Shown here piece after piece: positions 24,380 to 35,932 of a DNA stretch of 64,000 nt. Position 1 is the first letter of the stretch. Each line of letters opens with the position of its first letter. Origin of the DNA: Hofstenia miamia. Lineage: Eukaryota; Xenacoelomorpha; Acoela; Hofsteniidae. The position numbers and the translations under genes were made by a program. The notes under the pieces are model-generated. The model worked only from the letters and a program-made list of their open reading frames with translations, had not been told where the DNA came from and searched no databases. The DNA is taken from the NCBI GenBank assembly GCA_900660155.1, contig CABFPE010000178.1, positions 615,976 through 679,975 on the forward strand, given 5' to 3'.

Positions 24380-25210
24380 ATGGGCATTATATTTCAGAAA
24401 CTTAACTTGACTTGTAATATAGAAATTCAATATGATAATTATATTTTGGATTATATACAATATCAAGGACAACTAAATAGGCACGCACTTATACCATTTG
24501 ATGACAAAAAAATTTCTACTCTAAAAAAGGCAGTTTTCAGATTAGCTCTTTTCTTTGAGCATTTTTGTGAATGTGAAAAGACTGCTATCAAATTACATAC
24601 TTTATATGCTAATAGATCTGCTGTAACATGTGATAATGGCAATCAATTTGTACATGCTCCATTATTAGCAAACGGTTGCTTAAGGGCAAGAAATTTATTT
24701 CTAAGAGATTAGTGGATGATGGAATGAAATATGCCCTGATTGTTTAGAAGCTGAATTTGGTCATATATGCCAAATGAGTGGTGGTTCATACGACATTGCC
24801 CTTGAACAAGTAAAATCTGTCTTTATTTCATTTAGAATTATTTGAAAATTTGGGAATCATCTAATGAAAAATGAAGTGTCTAATTGTTGCAACAATCCTC
24901 TAACAGAATCAGAGAAAAACCTAATTGATGAACTTATTACTTCTGCAAGTCAACCTGCTTGCAAGATTAAAACATCGTTATTTTATATATGCTAATATGT
25001 TTCTTTCAGAGAAAACTTAGACAATTCAAATGATGTTGCTCTTGAATGTTCTTATTTTTTAAAATTTAGATTTTAGTGGACTATATCTTGCAGGAGAAGA
25101 GTTTTATCATTTTGCTTGTTATTGTTTTCAATATGATGCGCTTATGTTGCCAAGCATGGTAATTGCATATGTGAAAGCTCAAGGGTTTCCAATGTATTTT
25201 CAAATTCAGT
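24380..25210 (+). pseudogene. Degenerate coding relic of unknown origin
   Basis: A 110-codon frame (24,380-24,712) contains L-K-K-A-V-F-R-L-A-L-F-F-E-H-F, then H-T-L-Y-A-N-R-S-A-V-T. After a stop, protein-like pieces continue in shifting frames. The last is D-F-S-G-L-Y-L-A-G-E-E-F near 25,070, which runs on to M-V-I-A-Y-V-K-A-Q-G-F-P. The pattern is that of an old coding sequence riddled with stops. The piece D-F-S-G-L resembles a motif seen in some transposases, but that is not enough to assign a family. Confidence 0.35.
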
Positions 25211-25945
25211 GATTTCTAATTTGAATTCAAAAAAGAGTTCTTTTTTTGTTTGGTTCATACTTTTTTACGGGTTTTCTCCGTAAATTTATGAACATTTTGT
25301 TAAATAGAGAAAAGGGTTTGTGTGAAGCAAGAAAGCTTAGCAGTGAATAGTATGTATAATTTTGTTGCTTTGTGTAACTAACTAATAAAGCATGCTTTTA
25401 AATTAAATGGCCTCTGAATTTTTTCAACCTATTTGTTGTAGATGCGTCCTTTCTATTTAGTTGTCTTTGGTGATATTAATCACTTCTTTATGACATTGAT
25501 TTTCAAATGATATAATTTCTATCCAGAATGATTCATATTTATCGTGGTATAATTTAAATTCTAATTTATGTTGGGGTTTTAAATATTTTTGAGCTAATAT
25601 CATAAGTCCATCACCTCTACCTAATCATTTTTTATGATGTCAAAGTAATATAGGTCAGGATTAAACGAATTAGGATCAGTAACGAAATTTCAGTAATTAA
25701 GAATATTGTGTTTTGACCTATCTTATCTATTAAGTTAAAAAATCATTTCTGTTTAATTGAGACTTGTAATTTCTTAGTTTATTTTCAATTTACGATTTTT
25801 CTAGGATTGGTTCAGGGAATCCCTAGAAAAATTCAACTACAACCCTTTAATAATTACAAAAATGCATTCAAGTTATTATACAAACAAATTCTAGAATTTA
25901 CTAGTCATTTAATATCATTTCTAAAATTTTCGACTTATTGGTTCA

Positions 25946-25972
25946 GGAGATACTGAAAGTAACCCAGGGCCA
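25946..25972 (+). other. 2A-like ribosome-skipping motif in LINE B
   Basis: This encodes G-D-T-E-S-N-P-G-P, preceded by F-R-L-I-G-S and followed by I-I-S-E-N-N. It is the same layout as LINE A (F-R-I-I-I-S, then G-D-I-E-S-N-P-G-P, then T-I-S-E-N-K). The preserved D-x-E-x-N-P-G-P core in two decayed copies points to function in the ancestor. Confidence 0.85.
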
Positions 25973-26652
25973 ATAATTTCGGAAAATAATATTAATGATG
26001 TATTAAACAAATTCAAAACGAACTTTAAGATTATTTATCTAAATGCTAGAAGTCTTAGTGCAAATCATAATAAATTTATTCAAATGGTAAGCAAAATCGG
26101 AAACAATGCAATATATGTTTTTACAGAAACTTGGTTAAAAGATTTTGATAATTGAAGAATATTCTATTATATATATATATATAACTCATTGAATTTCGAT
26201 ATTTTAAAAGAAAAATTAAGGTGACAAGGTTTTAGTTTTAGCAAGCACAAAAATGGGTAAAAATTAACATTTTTTCATAATATACTATTACAAATTTGGG
26301 TGTACCCAAAGGAACTGTATTAGGCCCCATTATATTTTGCATTATGCGTAAATGATCTTTCATTATCTTTGGAACACGGAAATATTTATCAATAGGCAGG
26401 TGATACTTGCATATTACGAACAGCAAGAAATCCCTTTAAGGCAACCAGACATCTGACAAAAGATATTCAAAATCTCAGAACATATTTCAATCGTAGTAAA
26501 CTAAAAATTAATTCTGACAAAACTCAATTTAACATTTTTTCAACAAAGAACAAAGAAAGTTTACTGAAAATATTAATATTAATGTTTGTGATACAATGTG
26601 AATAGACAATGACTTAAAATTAGATAATTTTCTTTCCCAAAAATGGAAAAAG

Positions 26653-26673
26653 NNNNNNNNNNNNNNNNNNNNN
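26653..26673. other. 21-N assembly gap with duplicated edges
   Basis: The 128 bp before the gap (26,525-26,652) are repeated identically right after it (26,674-26,801). The gap is therefore most likely an unmerged overlap between contigs and not missing sequence. Confidence 0.9.
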
Positions 26674-27430
26674 CAATTTAACATTTTTTCAACAAAGAAC
26701 AAAGAAAGTTTACTGAAAATATTAATATTAATGTTTGTGATACAATGTGAATAGACAATGACTTAAAATTAGATAATTTTCTTTCCCAAAAATGGAAAAA
26801 GATGGCTTCCGGAGTCAAATATTAGTGCAATTTCCGTCATGTAGGAAACACATTTCATGGTAAAATTAATTAATTTATTTGTGCTGAGTCAATTTAATTT
26901 CTGCGCATTTCTTTCAAAATTAACATCGCAAAAGCGTTCATCATTATCAAAAATTTTTTACTGAACATTTAGAACACTGAATTATATTGAAAAGCATGAG
27001 TCTATAATGCAATTAAGATCATCATATATAATATATTGGCTCCGAGTTATATATTCAGTATCAATCTCTATGTATGATTTTTTAATTTAATCATGAATTT
27101 AGTTAATTAAGTTTTCTCAATAATTACATCAAAATCAATAAAAGGAATAAAACACTTTTTAGTGTCAATAATCGTCAAGATGCATTTTCTTTCAGATGTT
27201 CAATCTTATGGAATGAATTAAATATCAATATATAGTGTGAGAGAAATTGTAAACATTTCAAGATAAAAGTCAACCAAATTTAAATGAATAAACAAACATT
27301 ATTGGGCATAGATAATAAACTCAATACTTGGTCGAACTATTTTATAGCTGCTCTTTAATTAATAATGCATATGTAAATAGTTTTGTATGTATTTTTTCAA
27401 GTCTTAGTTTGTAGACTTTATATACATATT

Positions 27431-27484
27431 AGCAATAAATTTGCTTTAACTCTTATTATTATTAGAATTATTATTATTATTATA
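27431..27484 (+). repeat. LINE B 3' terminal hairpin and TTA tail
   Basis: AGCAA-TAAAT-TTGCT (27,431-27,445) forms a five-base-pair stem. It is followed by TTAACTCTTATTATTATTAG and further TTA repeats. The same hairpin and TTTGACTCTTA sequence end LINE A (9,061-9,039) and LINE C (47,311-47,335). CR1/L2 elements are known to end in short microsatellite tails after a 3' stem-loop recognised by the RT. Confidence 0.75.
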
Positions 27485-27486
27485 AG

Positions 27487-27640
27487 TTAAGCTTCCTAAA
27501 TTTAAAACGATTTTTTCTAGGGATTTCAAAAATTATTCAGATGAGACCATGGAAAATTTAGTTAAAAATGTTCCATTTGACTATATTTTTACTATAAATT
27601 CTGCTTCCCACATGCAGCTTTTTCTATGAGGAGGGGAACT
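27487..27640 (+). pseudogene. LINE C-like endonuclease-end fragment
   Basis: The translation reads K-L-P-K-F-K-T-I-F-S-R-D-F-K-N-Y-S-D-E, then P-F-D-Y-I-F-T-I-N-S. This is nearly the same as 44,462-44,590 in LINE C. It lies immediately after the tail of LINE B and stops at S-H-M before an (AT)n run. It is an internal fragment, since both element ends are missing. Confidence 0.85.
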
Positions 27641-27642
27641 AT

Positions 27643-27644
<2 letters not shown>

Positions 27645-27709
<65 letters not shown>
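27645..27709. repeat. (TA)n microsatellite
   Basis: About 30 uninterrupted AT/TA units. The open frame of repeated Tyr-Ile across it is not a gene. Confidence 0.95.
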
Positions 27710-27710
<1 letters not shown>

Positions 27711-29219
27711 ATATATTTCATTTTAACCTAACAAACGGAGCACGCATTATAAATGTTTATGTTATCAATTATACTGATAATGAATTATTTCTCCCTACAC
27801 CCCACTAATGCAACCTTTATTAGGATGGCTAACACACTTATTGAATACAGGCTGATGCACTGTTAACTGTTCCAATTTGAATAGGAAACACTTCTTTAAT
27901 TTTGTAGTAGAGTGATTTCTAGAAATGTCTTACTTCTTAGACTTTAATAAATCTTATCAGAAAATTTAGGCCAATCCCTGCTCAGCCTGAATCCGCTCCA
28001 ACCCACTTAATTCCGATTCGGCATATTTTCATGAGATTTTTTAAGAAGTTTTCTACAATTTTGCGGCTTGCTATATCAAAGTAAGGTATTTTAGAATAGA
28101 AACCATCAATAAAATCTGGGCATTGAATTGGAAATTCTAAATTCAGTTCTTCAAGAGTATATGATACTAATATACAATTTCAAAACGTTAAAAAATTATA
28201 TAGCATTCACTACAACTGTAGTGACCAGCGCAGGTTTATCTCTGACTTCAACTCCTGATAACAGAAAAATGCACAGGATTGGGGATCATTTCGAATTAAG
28301 CTGACAGAAAAAAACCATTAGTTACGTTTTGCAACTTGCCATAATTTGAATTATTATTAGCATTGCTATATAATTCACAATATTTCACTACAAGTTAATG
28401 TATACAGAAAGCGTGTTCAAATCATTTTCACCCCAGTAAGCTATAACTTCATAAACATTTCATTCAAAATGGCTATATTTCTCATTCTTAGTTTCACTTA
28501 AGTAGCGCATTAAATTGCCCCTCGCCATAAATTACAGAAACGCAGGAGTAGGCAATTTTTAATTGGAACCCTACAAATAGATGTTTCTTGTTTAGTAAAT
28601 TAATCAATTTTTGCGTTTCAAACAATAGATTATTGCCAACTTTTGGCAATAATTAGAATAAAAATATTATATCAAAAATCATAGTAAGTTAACTAGTTTG
28701 GTATTAATAAAAATCAATATATAACACATAAAAAATTTTTCAAAGAAAAATCATAATTGTGAGATAACAAAAAGGTTTACTTGTGGTTCATACATCTGTT
28801 AGCAGTAAGAAGAAATTGTTCTACAAAATCAAAACTTAAATATTGCCACTAATCATAATTGCTAATGGCAAATTTGGTTCTGTCATACATACTATATATA
28901 AATGCGGTGATCATAGTTTAATTTCTTTTGGTTTGGCATGATAAGGTGAGGTATCCGACAGAATATCACAATGGTGCGCAATAAGGTTAATGTTAAGCCT
29001 TCAATATGCATAAAATGGTGAATTGGGTTGTGGAAGCATTACATATTTTTGGGTCATCAAATTATCCAGTACATTCCACAGCCAAGGCTATATAAATTTA
29101 CTAGACAGGATGATAATGCTTCTGGAATCGGGAATTGATTATATATTTCAGTAAGATTTAAGTGAATCTTAAATATTTGGCAATTGATTTTTTAAAATAT
29201 TCAATAGGTTAGTTAATTT
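27710..29219. other. AT-rich non-coding stretch
   Basis: Nothing recognisable was found: no protein family match, no terminal repeats, and only short open frames. Confidence 0.4.
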
Positions 29220-29652
29220 GCAATTTTTGCAATAATTGCAATATCAATTTAATATTGTCTACCCTTGCAGATATAGAGTAGAACAGTTATTTACATATTA
29301 TGTTTTACAATTGTTATAGGTAGGGGGCGTACGCAGGGTTTTTAAACGGTGGATTATCTCCGCCGTAAGTAACAAATAACGGGGCAAGCCCCTAAAATTC
29401 TTTGGAAATATTGATGAATTCGACATTAAGAAATGCATTTCACTACCTAAATTTTGACATTCTTAATATTGCTTAACGAAAATTTTTTTGTTTAACCAGT
29501 GAAAGGCAATTTTGAAAAACTCACTGAAGGACATTCCACAGCTTGCGTACGTCACTAGTTATAGGCAAACATTTCATGAGGAATGGAAACATCTCTGCTC
29601 TATTGAGAGGGGGAACTTTCCCCCAGTTCCCCCCTCTGGGTGCGCCTCTGAT
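29220..29652. repeat. Interspersed repeat R1, copy 1 (contains a MITE)
   Basis: This block matches 34,164-34,602 along its whole length with moderate divergence and small indels. It starts near TTGCAATAATTGCAATATC and ends CTGGGTGCGCCTCTGA. The right end can fold: GAGGGGGAACTTTCCCCC followed by GTTCCCCCCTC. Read on the minus strand, the right end CAGAGGCGCACCCAG resembles a hAT-type terminus. A 237-bp MITE is nested inside. Confidence 0.85.
29321..29557. mobile_element. hAT-like MITE with 8-bp target duplication, copy 1
   Basis: The ends TAGGGGGCGTACGCAGG and, inverted from the right, TAGTGACGTACGCAAGC form imperfect terminal inverted repeats. Both sides carry the identical 8-mer GTTATAGG (29,313-29,320 and 29,558-29,565). 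An 8-bp duplication is the hallmark of hAT transposition. The 237-bp interior has no coding capacity. Confidence 0.85.
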
Positions 29653-29657
29653 CACAA

Positions 29658-31657
29658 CTATGATGTTTGCATTGAAGGAAAGAGATAATGTTTATTAATA
29701 TGTTCAATTAATGTCAACTTGAAAATCTTCTCAAGAAACTTGAAAGGAAAATGTAAGCTCGAAGCAGGGCAATAACTTTTCCGAAAGTTATTTCGGTCTA
29801 AGACTTTGCTGTTATAAAATGGAAACACAACTGCACGTTTCCAGCAGTGAGGAACAGTTTTAGAGCTAAGCAATTTATTTATCATTATCACATACAGAAG
29901 TAATAATATATCCAAACATTGCTTAGTTAAATATATAAGAATGATTTCAAGATAGCAGCTTTTGGTAGCTATGCTCATAGCTATTTATTTCAGAAGAAAA
30001 TATTAAATCCACAGAATGAAGTTGGCAGTCAGTGCCATTAATGTAAAATCTAATATCATTTATCTTACCTTTAAAAACAGCAAACGTTAGAAATGTTGGG
30101 GAGAACGCGGTAATCAGAGCAACAAGTAAATGTGATAAGCATTGTTAAATAAGTTGCAAGAATAAGCAGCAACAACAACTCTTTCGTAGTAGTTTAAATA
30201 AACAGTTTCAATGAGCTTTCGATAAAAAACATTAAAGTTTCGGAAGTAGTAAAATCATCAATTGTATGGGAATTTAATAACCTTCTATCTAGTCGTCACT
30301 TTATTTATTTTAGTTCGCATAAATCATTAGTAAGCCACACGGAATGAGGTCACATCAATACATGTCTTTCAATAAATGGAAGATGTAGATCAACAAAACT
30401 AGAAAAATTTTCATTAAACTGTTTCCTGAAAAAGTCATATATTTAAAAAATCATCAATGTCCAAATGTTTCCAATTTCTAGTTTTAATAAACTTTCATTC
30501 TAGAGGCAGGTGCAGAAACATTATGTAGCATTAGATCATCTCATCATATGATGGATGACCAAATCTATGAAAAAAATGTGGAACACAGATATTTTGAACA
30601 AGCATGCTGTCCGATCGAGTGATGATGTTATCAGTTTGTGACCCCAGTATGAGTTGGACCAAAAACTAACTGCTATCAGCTTGCAAATTCAATATAGCTG
30701 TTGCATAAAACATCATACGGATCACCTAGATGGAAGTTAGATCAACAGTTATGATAATTTCTAATGGAGACAAACAGAGTGTTTCCATCAGATTAGAGAA
30801 GTGTGATAGAAACAGATTTGAATGAGATGATGGTGCCCGATATATGACAAGTCTAAAGCTAAAGTTTGCATGGAAGAAATTATGAGCATTCAAAATAATA
30901 ACCCTTAATAATAATAAAAATATTAAGGTTTCAAAATAATTTATTAGAATCAGAAAGATTTTACAACGTCAGAAAAAAAGAACTTTTTGTTAATGTATTT
31001 TGAGAAAATTGTATATATATTTCTCGCACTGCACTAGAATGTGGTTTCCTGTTTTATAAACGACAAACACCACTACAATTATGTTGAAGATTATGAGAGC
31101 ATCTATAAATAACTACTAGACTACCTCTTCTGCTACATAAAGTATTCTAAAAGTTAGGTAATGTTCTTTTCAATTCTGCCAAGATATATGTATCATAATC
31201 ATTCAGTAATACGACTTATATCTATACATTTATCAGCAATTACTTCAACAATTAACGAAATTTTACCACAAAGAGACTGTGCATTCTATAAAAAAAATCT
31301 ACTTAGCCAATAGCATGATCAGCTAGTCAATTGACTTCGATACCTTGTTAAAAAGTTTTAACTTTTGAATTTTGAAATCATCTCGGAAAAACCATCTTGA
31401 ATAAGTTTATAGAGCAATTTTATTATATCTTTCTCTTGTAATCAAGCTTCATTAGTTAGAAAACGATTGACAAAAATTGGTTTAAAATATGACTTCAAAG
31501 ATGAAGCTTTAGCTAACAACTTTTTGTACTTCCCAAGGAGAGTTAAGTGTGACGATAACAGACTGAGGTCTCTTTGAATTAGAGTTAAATTTACCGTAAT
31601 TTGACCAAGATTATTTTCAATATGACACAATGCGTCAGAAATCTCTTTTTTCTTCAT
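29658..31657 (-). pseudogene. LINE 4: endonuclease, linker and RT start
   Basis: On the minus strand, S-L-C-G-K-I-S-L-I-V-E-V-I and I-D-I-S-R-I-T-E (31,290-31,210) open the endonuclease. D-N-I-I-T-R-S-D-S-M-L-V (near 30,600) matches the L-D-L-V-I-T-R block of CR1/Rex-like endonucleases. F-N-E-N-F-S-S-F-V-D-L-H-L-P (near 30,400) is the linker. T-V-P-H-C-W-K-R-A-V-V-F-P-F (29,860-29,820) is the RT fingers block. Stops are frequent. Just upstream, a 71-codon frame (31,657-31,442) rich in Leu, Lys and Asn could be the end of an ORF1 coiled coil, but this is a guess. The copy ends abruptly against repeat R1. Confidence 0.75.
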
Positions 31658-31659
31658 TT

Positions 31660-33693
31660 ATCACCTTGGGATAGATAGAGACTTTAAGGGAACCACAAAG
31701 TTCAATCATAAATGTTATCCATTTTGGTATCATATGTAGAATAATTATCACTGAAAAAACTACCTGTTTTCACTTGTATAACCATTTGCTTCATAAATTT
31801 GTCTAATTTTATAATCAAGATTATAAGTAGGGATCAATGAGTGTCGCATGAAATACTTCTTTATTTCTTACTGCAAAACAGTCATTGCAAAACACAAAAC
31901 CGTTTTCATAAAAACCAGAACATGACATATTCAAATGAAATGTTGAACTGCAGTATTAACAGACATATTTCGTTTCGTTATTACGTATAATATTATTGCC
32001 TCTACAACACGAAGTTGAAGTATCAAATATAGGGAGTCCTGAAGTGAGTATAGGCTCTAAGCTATGGGTAGGCCCCATAAATGCACAGTAAATTGGTAGT
32101 TAACAAAAGTTTGAACTGAAGTAGTAATGAAAGTACACTGACATGAAACTTAATGAAAGCATTGATGAGCGTGTTTCTTTGTGTTATGTTCAAAACACGA
32201 CTTTTCAAAAAAAAATTTCATGATGGATTTCTACAAAATTATTACATTTCAGTAACTTTTCCATTTGTGATGACATATGGGGACGTTCATGGCTTGAGAT
32301 TTTAGACTTGCTAAATAAATACGATTTGGGTTAGCTAAATAGAGTATTGGGTTGGCTTCATCCCAGAACTCACCGGCCCCCAATATAAACCGCGTATGGA
32401 AAAAAACACAATAAAAATAGGTTAAGCTATACACTGAGTAAAAAATTGAGGTATTTAAAAACGTGACGCTTTTTTTCATTAAACTTAATATGTAGTAGAA
32501 TAGAATAGAGTAGCATAAAAAAGAAGTAGGCTAGCTTTTGAAACAAATATGCAACAGAAATTCAGATAACAATTGACCAGTTCTCATTTTTCCTGTACAT
32601 AAAATAGTTTATTTCAAAAGTTTATGATGCTCTCTGTGTTTCTGATAATATCAAATTCATCACTATAAGAGTGCCATAAATAAATATCCCAGATCCACCC
32701 ACGCGAAAATGCAATTTTTAAATTTGAAATTCAAGTAGAAGTTGCAAATATTGATTAGTGTTATGTTTCATTTTCTTCATGATGGAACCTACCTCAATGA
32801 AATTTCATTTCAAATTATAAAGCAGCTCTTGCATTGTTAGAAAAATAAATATTCCTGTACTTTGGCAGAGTCGCTAACTGCTATTTAACCTCATTTCAAG
32901 AATCAAAGGTAAGCATATTTTTTATGTACATTAAATAATTTTAAAGTACATTGGTAGACTCATAGACTGTGCTGCACCACCCATTTTTATATAAGTTTTA
33001 TTAACTGTATTGACATGCCCTTTAATTTATTCATGAATATTACTAAAAGCAATTTATATCTGCAATTAAAATCCGATAGACAGAAGTATAAAATATGTAA
33101 TGAATTTTATAACGAAATTGCGCTTTGTTAAATATTTTATAGTTTTTTGTTGTCCCATACATATCACATGTCTATTGCAATGGGAATAAGTAAACAGTCG
33201 TTCTTAACTTGTATCGTTTATTTTGCGATATTTATGAAGTCGTAAAATGTACCAACCTTACTTCGACTTGCACATTGATCTTGCAACAATGACTAGAAAT
33301 TGGTAGATTTTTGCAATTGAAATGAATCAGGACAATTTGCACCTCTAGTAAGATCGGTTAGCTTTTCATAGTATCTAGATTGTAAACGTTTTGCGTTTTA
33401 AAAGATGTGGGAACAGTTGATAAAGCTATGAATAATGTTTCATATAGGCAGTATGAGAGTTGTATAATGAATTTCGCAACATATCAAAAATGTAATCGAT
33501 GAAATTCTTGCAATTCAATCTGCAAAAATCCGCAAAATTTTAACATATTATCGGCATTCACACCACATAGATGCGAGTTATCTACGAATCCATAGAGATT
33601 TATTCAATTCTTGTACAGAACTCCGACCAATATTTTATGAATAAGGTTTGCTATTCTTTCTTTTTTATTATTTATTATAAATAAAACCGTTTA

Positions 33694-33729
<36 letters not shown>

Positions 33730-34160
33730 GCTTACTTCATAGACTATAAAAACCAGCTAACAGTTACAATTAATAAGATAAAAACAATATTTACAATTAA
33801 AACTCTTAAAATATGTCACTTACAATTTCCCACAGTGGGTTTGAATTTGATTATACCCAGTTTCTGGAAATACTTAGTCTATGTCGTCACGAAATATTAG
33901 TTTAAAACAAATGAGTGAGCTCTTTTCGAGAATTTGGAAAGGAAAGCCAAAAATTAAGCAACAAAAGTTTAAATACCAAAGAAATATAATGCCAAAAATT
34001 TAAATCAGTAATGATGAAAACATCAACAGTATATAAAGTCAAAAACAGATATATAATGCAAAGAAGTATAATACCACGAATTATACCAAAAATATTAAAT
34101 GCCAAATAATAAACACATCAAAAGAAAACACCCACGCTATTGGACATAACTATGACATCA
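31660..34160. other. AT-rich non-coding stretch
   Basis: No gene or mobile-element block was recognised apart from an (AT)n run at 33,697-33,726. Open frames here are short and without resemblance to known families. Confidence 0.4.
33697..33726. repeat. (AT)n microsatellite
   Basis: An uninterrupted AT dinucleotide run of about 15 units. Confidence 0.95.
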
Positions 34161-34163
34161 TTC

Positions 34164-34602
34164 GCATTTTTGCGATAATTGCAATATCAATTTAATATTG
34201 TCTACCCTTGCAGACATAGAGTAGAACCAATAGTTATTTACATATTATGTTGTACAATTGTTATAGGTAGGGGCGTACGCAGGGTTTTCCAATGGTGGAA
34301 TATCTCCGGTGTAACTTACGGCTTTAAGTAACAAAAAGCGGTGCAAACCCCTAAAATTCTTTGGAAATATTGATGATTTCGATACTAAGAAATGCATTTA
34401 ACCACCTAAATTTGGACTTTCTTAATATCTCTTAACAAAAATTTTTTTGTTTAACCAGTCAAAGGCAATTTTGAAAAACTCACTGAAGGACATTCCACAG
34501 CCTGCGTACACCACTGATTATGGGCAAATATTTCATGAGGAATGGAAGCATCTCTGCTCTGTTGAGGGGGGAACATTCCCCCCCTCTGGGTGCGCCTCTG
34601 AT
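34164..34602. repeat. Interspersed repeat R1, copy 2 (contains a MITE)
   Basis: Second copy of the block at 29,220-29,652, in the same orientation about 4.9 kb away. Homology extends beyond the nested MITE on both sides, so the MITE was inserted before the larger unit was copied. Confidence 0.85.
34268..34516. mobile_element. hAT-like MITE, copy 2
   Basis: The left end is TAGGGGCGTACGCAGGG and the right end CCTGCGTACACCACTG. The flanks are GTTATAGG (34,260-34,267) and the diverged ATTATGGG (34,517-34,524). These are the same duplication as copy 1, so this is one ancestral insertion carried along in repeat R1. Confidence 0.8.
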
Positions 34603-34779
34603 ATACATGTGAACAACCAATGCGGCCAAAAATAAAAGGGAGAGTTGGTAGTTCAGTCTACTGGTAATTACATATAATGAAATCACTGAAATCCAATACA
34701 AACAAGTCATGAAGTTTCCTATGAGGGTTAACCTAAAGATCATAATATAGTAATACGAACAATGAACGATAGGAAAGCT

Positions 34780-35369
34780 ATAACAAATAAAAACCCCTAT
34801 ACTTATACCTAACCTAAGAGCACATCAGGTAAGCACTGGCTACCAGCCGCACAGCCGTTTGAATGGCGAACAAATGAATGTTAGGTGCAAAGCCATTACG
34901 AACTCCTGTTAAATGAAGTTGTGGACCACCGTCTAGAATACCCTAGTGCTCGACTGTTTAGCTTTCCATGATAATTAATAAATAAACCTGACAAAGATAA
35001 ACGAAGTAAATCCAATGAATTTTAGTCATCATCAAAATAATAAACTGCACCACTTTTATACTTGAAACTATTAAACAATCAAATATTTGGCTAGTACCTG
35101 TTAAATCTAAGTTGTTGACAATTTTCTAATTTCTGATTTTCCTTTATCTGCTGATTTACACACGTCAGCATTAATTAGCTTTTGCGACTTCGGCCTTTTA
35201 CCATTTGTCAAATATACTGCCAAATTAATATGAAAATACTGCTTCATAATTTTACAAATGATTTAACTAATCATAATCATGTGTGTACAATAAATATTTA
35301 TTTCTTAATTTAGTCTTAGTTCTTTCCTCTAATTCTCTCTACTTGACCACATGATTGGATTATGTTACA
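34780..35369 (-). mobile_element. Putative 3' LTR (limits partly unknown)
   Basis: On the minus strand a purine run, GGAGGGGGAG, is followed directly by TGTAACATAATCC. This is the polypurine tract to LTR junction (5'-TG) expected at the 3' end of an LTR retroelement. Within the next 90 bases minus-strand AAATAAATATTTATTG offers a polyadenylation signal. The far end is uncertain because no second LTR is present. The low coordinate given here is only a plausible limit before the R1 repeat. Confidence 0.5.
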
Positions 35370-35379
35370 CTCCCCCTCC
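35370..35379 (-). other. Polypurine tract
   Basis: Minus-strand GGAGGGGGAG immediately abuts the TG that would start the LTR. In LTR retroelements this tract primes plus-strand DNA synthesis. It lies just downstream of the last ORF of the minus-strand element. Confidence 0.6.
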
Positions 35380-35386
35380 AGCATAG

Positions 35387-35767
35387 CTAATTAAGGATCA
35401 CGACTCTCTCACCATGGACCATTTCAACAGCCTGCTTTATCATAGTATTAGCTTCTCGCATATCCCATTCAGTTTTCTGGAATTTCTCATCTTTAGTTAT
35501 CTTAAGCACCACATTTTTTCCCGTCATCACCATTTTCTTGTGTCTTAGAAACACAGGATTCTTCAATTTGTTTGATATTGTACACATTCTGCGTAATTCA
35601 TTTAATTTTCCATTGAACTCCTCATAATATTTTTCATAAAGTCTTAGCCCTTTAATCGCTATCATGAGTGTCATCATTGCATCCACTCTGCTTGTGTGTG
35701 CCAATTCAGGTCTTACTGTTGTGTTCAGATAGAAAAACTTGTAGGTAGATCTTATGTTATTTTTCAC
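35387..35767 (-). CDS. LTR-type element, last ORF, unknown function
   Basis: The 126-codon frame ends eight bases before the polypurine tract. Its composition is rich in Met, Lys and Glu, as in the two preceding ORFs, with K-G-L-R-L-Y-E-K-Y-Y-E-E-F-N-G-K-L near its middle. It likely continues the polypeptide of the ORF at 35,933-37,048, from which it is separated by about 165 bases containing stops. No domain was recognised. Confidence 0.5.
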   Translation of the reverse strand: MKNNIRSTYKFFYLNTTVRPELAHTSRVDAMMTLMIAIKGLRLYEKYYEEFNGKLNELRRMCTISNKLKNPVFLRHKKMVMTGKNVVLKITKDEKFQKTEWDMREANTMIKQAVEMVHGERVVILN

Positions 35768-35932
35768 CTCTTCTCATGTTATCTGATCCAGGTCATTTTC
35801 CCCAATCTTACCATTGTTATGATCTCCACTCATTGCATGACATCATAGTATCTGTATTGAGGACTCAATAATTCACCCCATATTATGTCGTTTATCCCTG
35901 AGAATAACATTACTGTTTGAGTATTTCTTTTC

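Larger units (their letters stand above)
25880..27484 (+). mobile_element. LINE B: deleted copy of the LINE A family
   Basis: In order it shows the 2A-like motif (25,946-25,972), then I-I-Y-L-N-A-R-S-L-S-A-N and F-T-E-T-W-L-K-D (26,030-26,145), the start of the endonuclease. A short (AT)n and a deletion follow. The next part is reverse transcriptase: G-V-P-K-G-T-V-L-G-P-I-I-F and V-N-D-L (26,298-26,355), then L-R-T-Y-F-N-R-S-K-L-K-I-N. A 21-N gap with duplicated edges follows. The C-terminal block (27,160-27,360) precedes a 3' tail with hairpin at 27,431-27,445 and (TTA)n at 27,455-27,484. Most of the endonuclease is deleted, and stops and frameshifts are frequent. Confidence 0.85.

Noticed and set aside
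27626-27808. Open frame of repeated Tyr-Ile
   Set aside because: It is a translation of an AT microsatellite. The same applies at 33,694.
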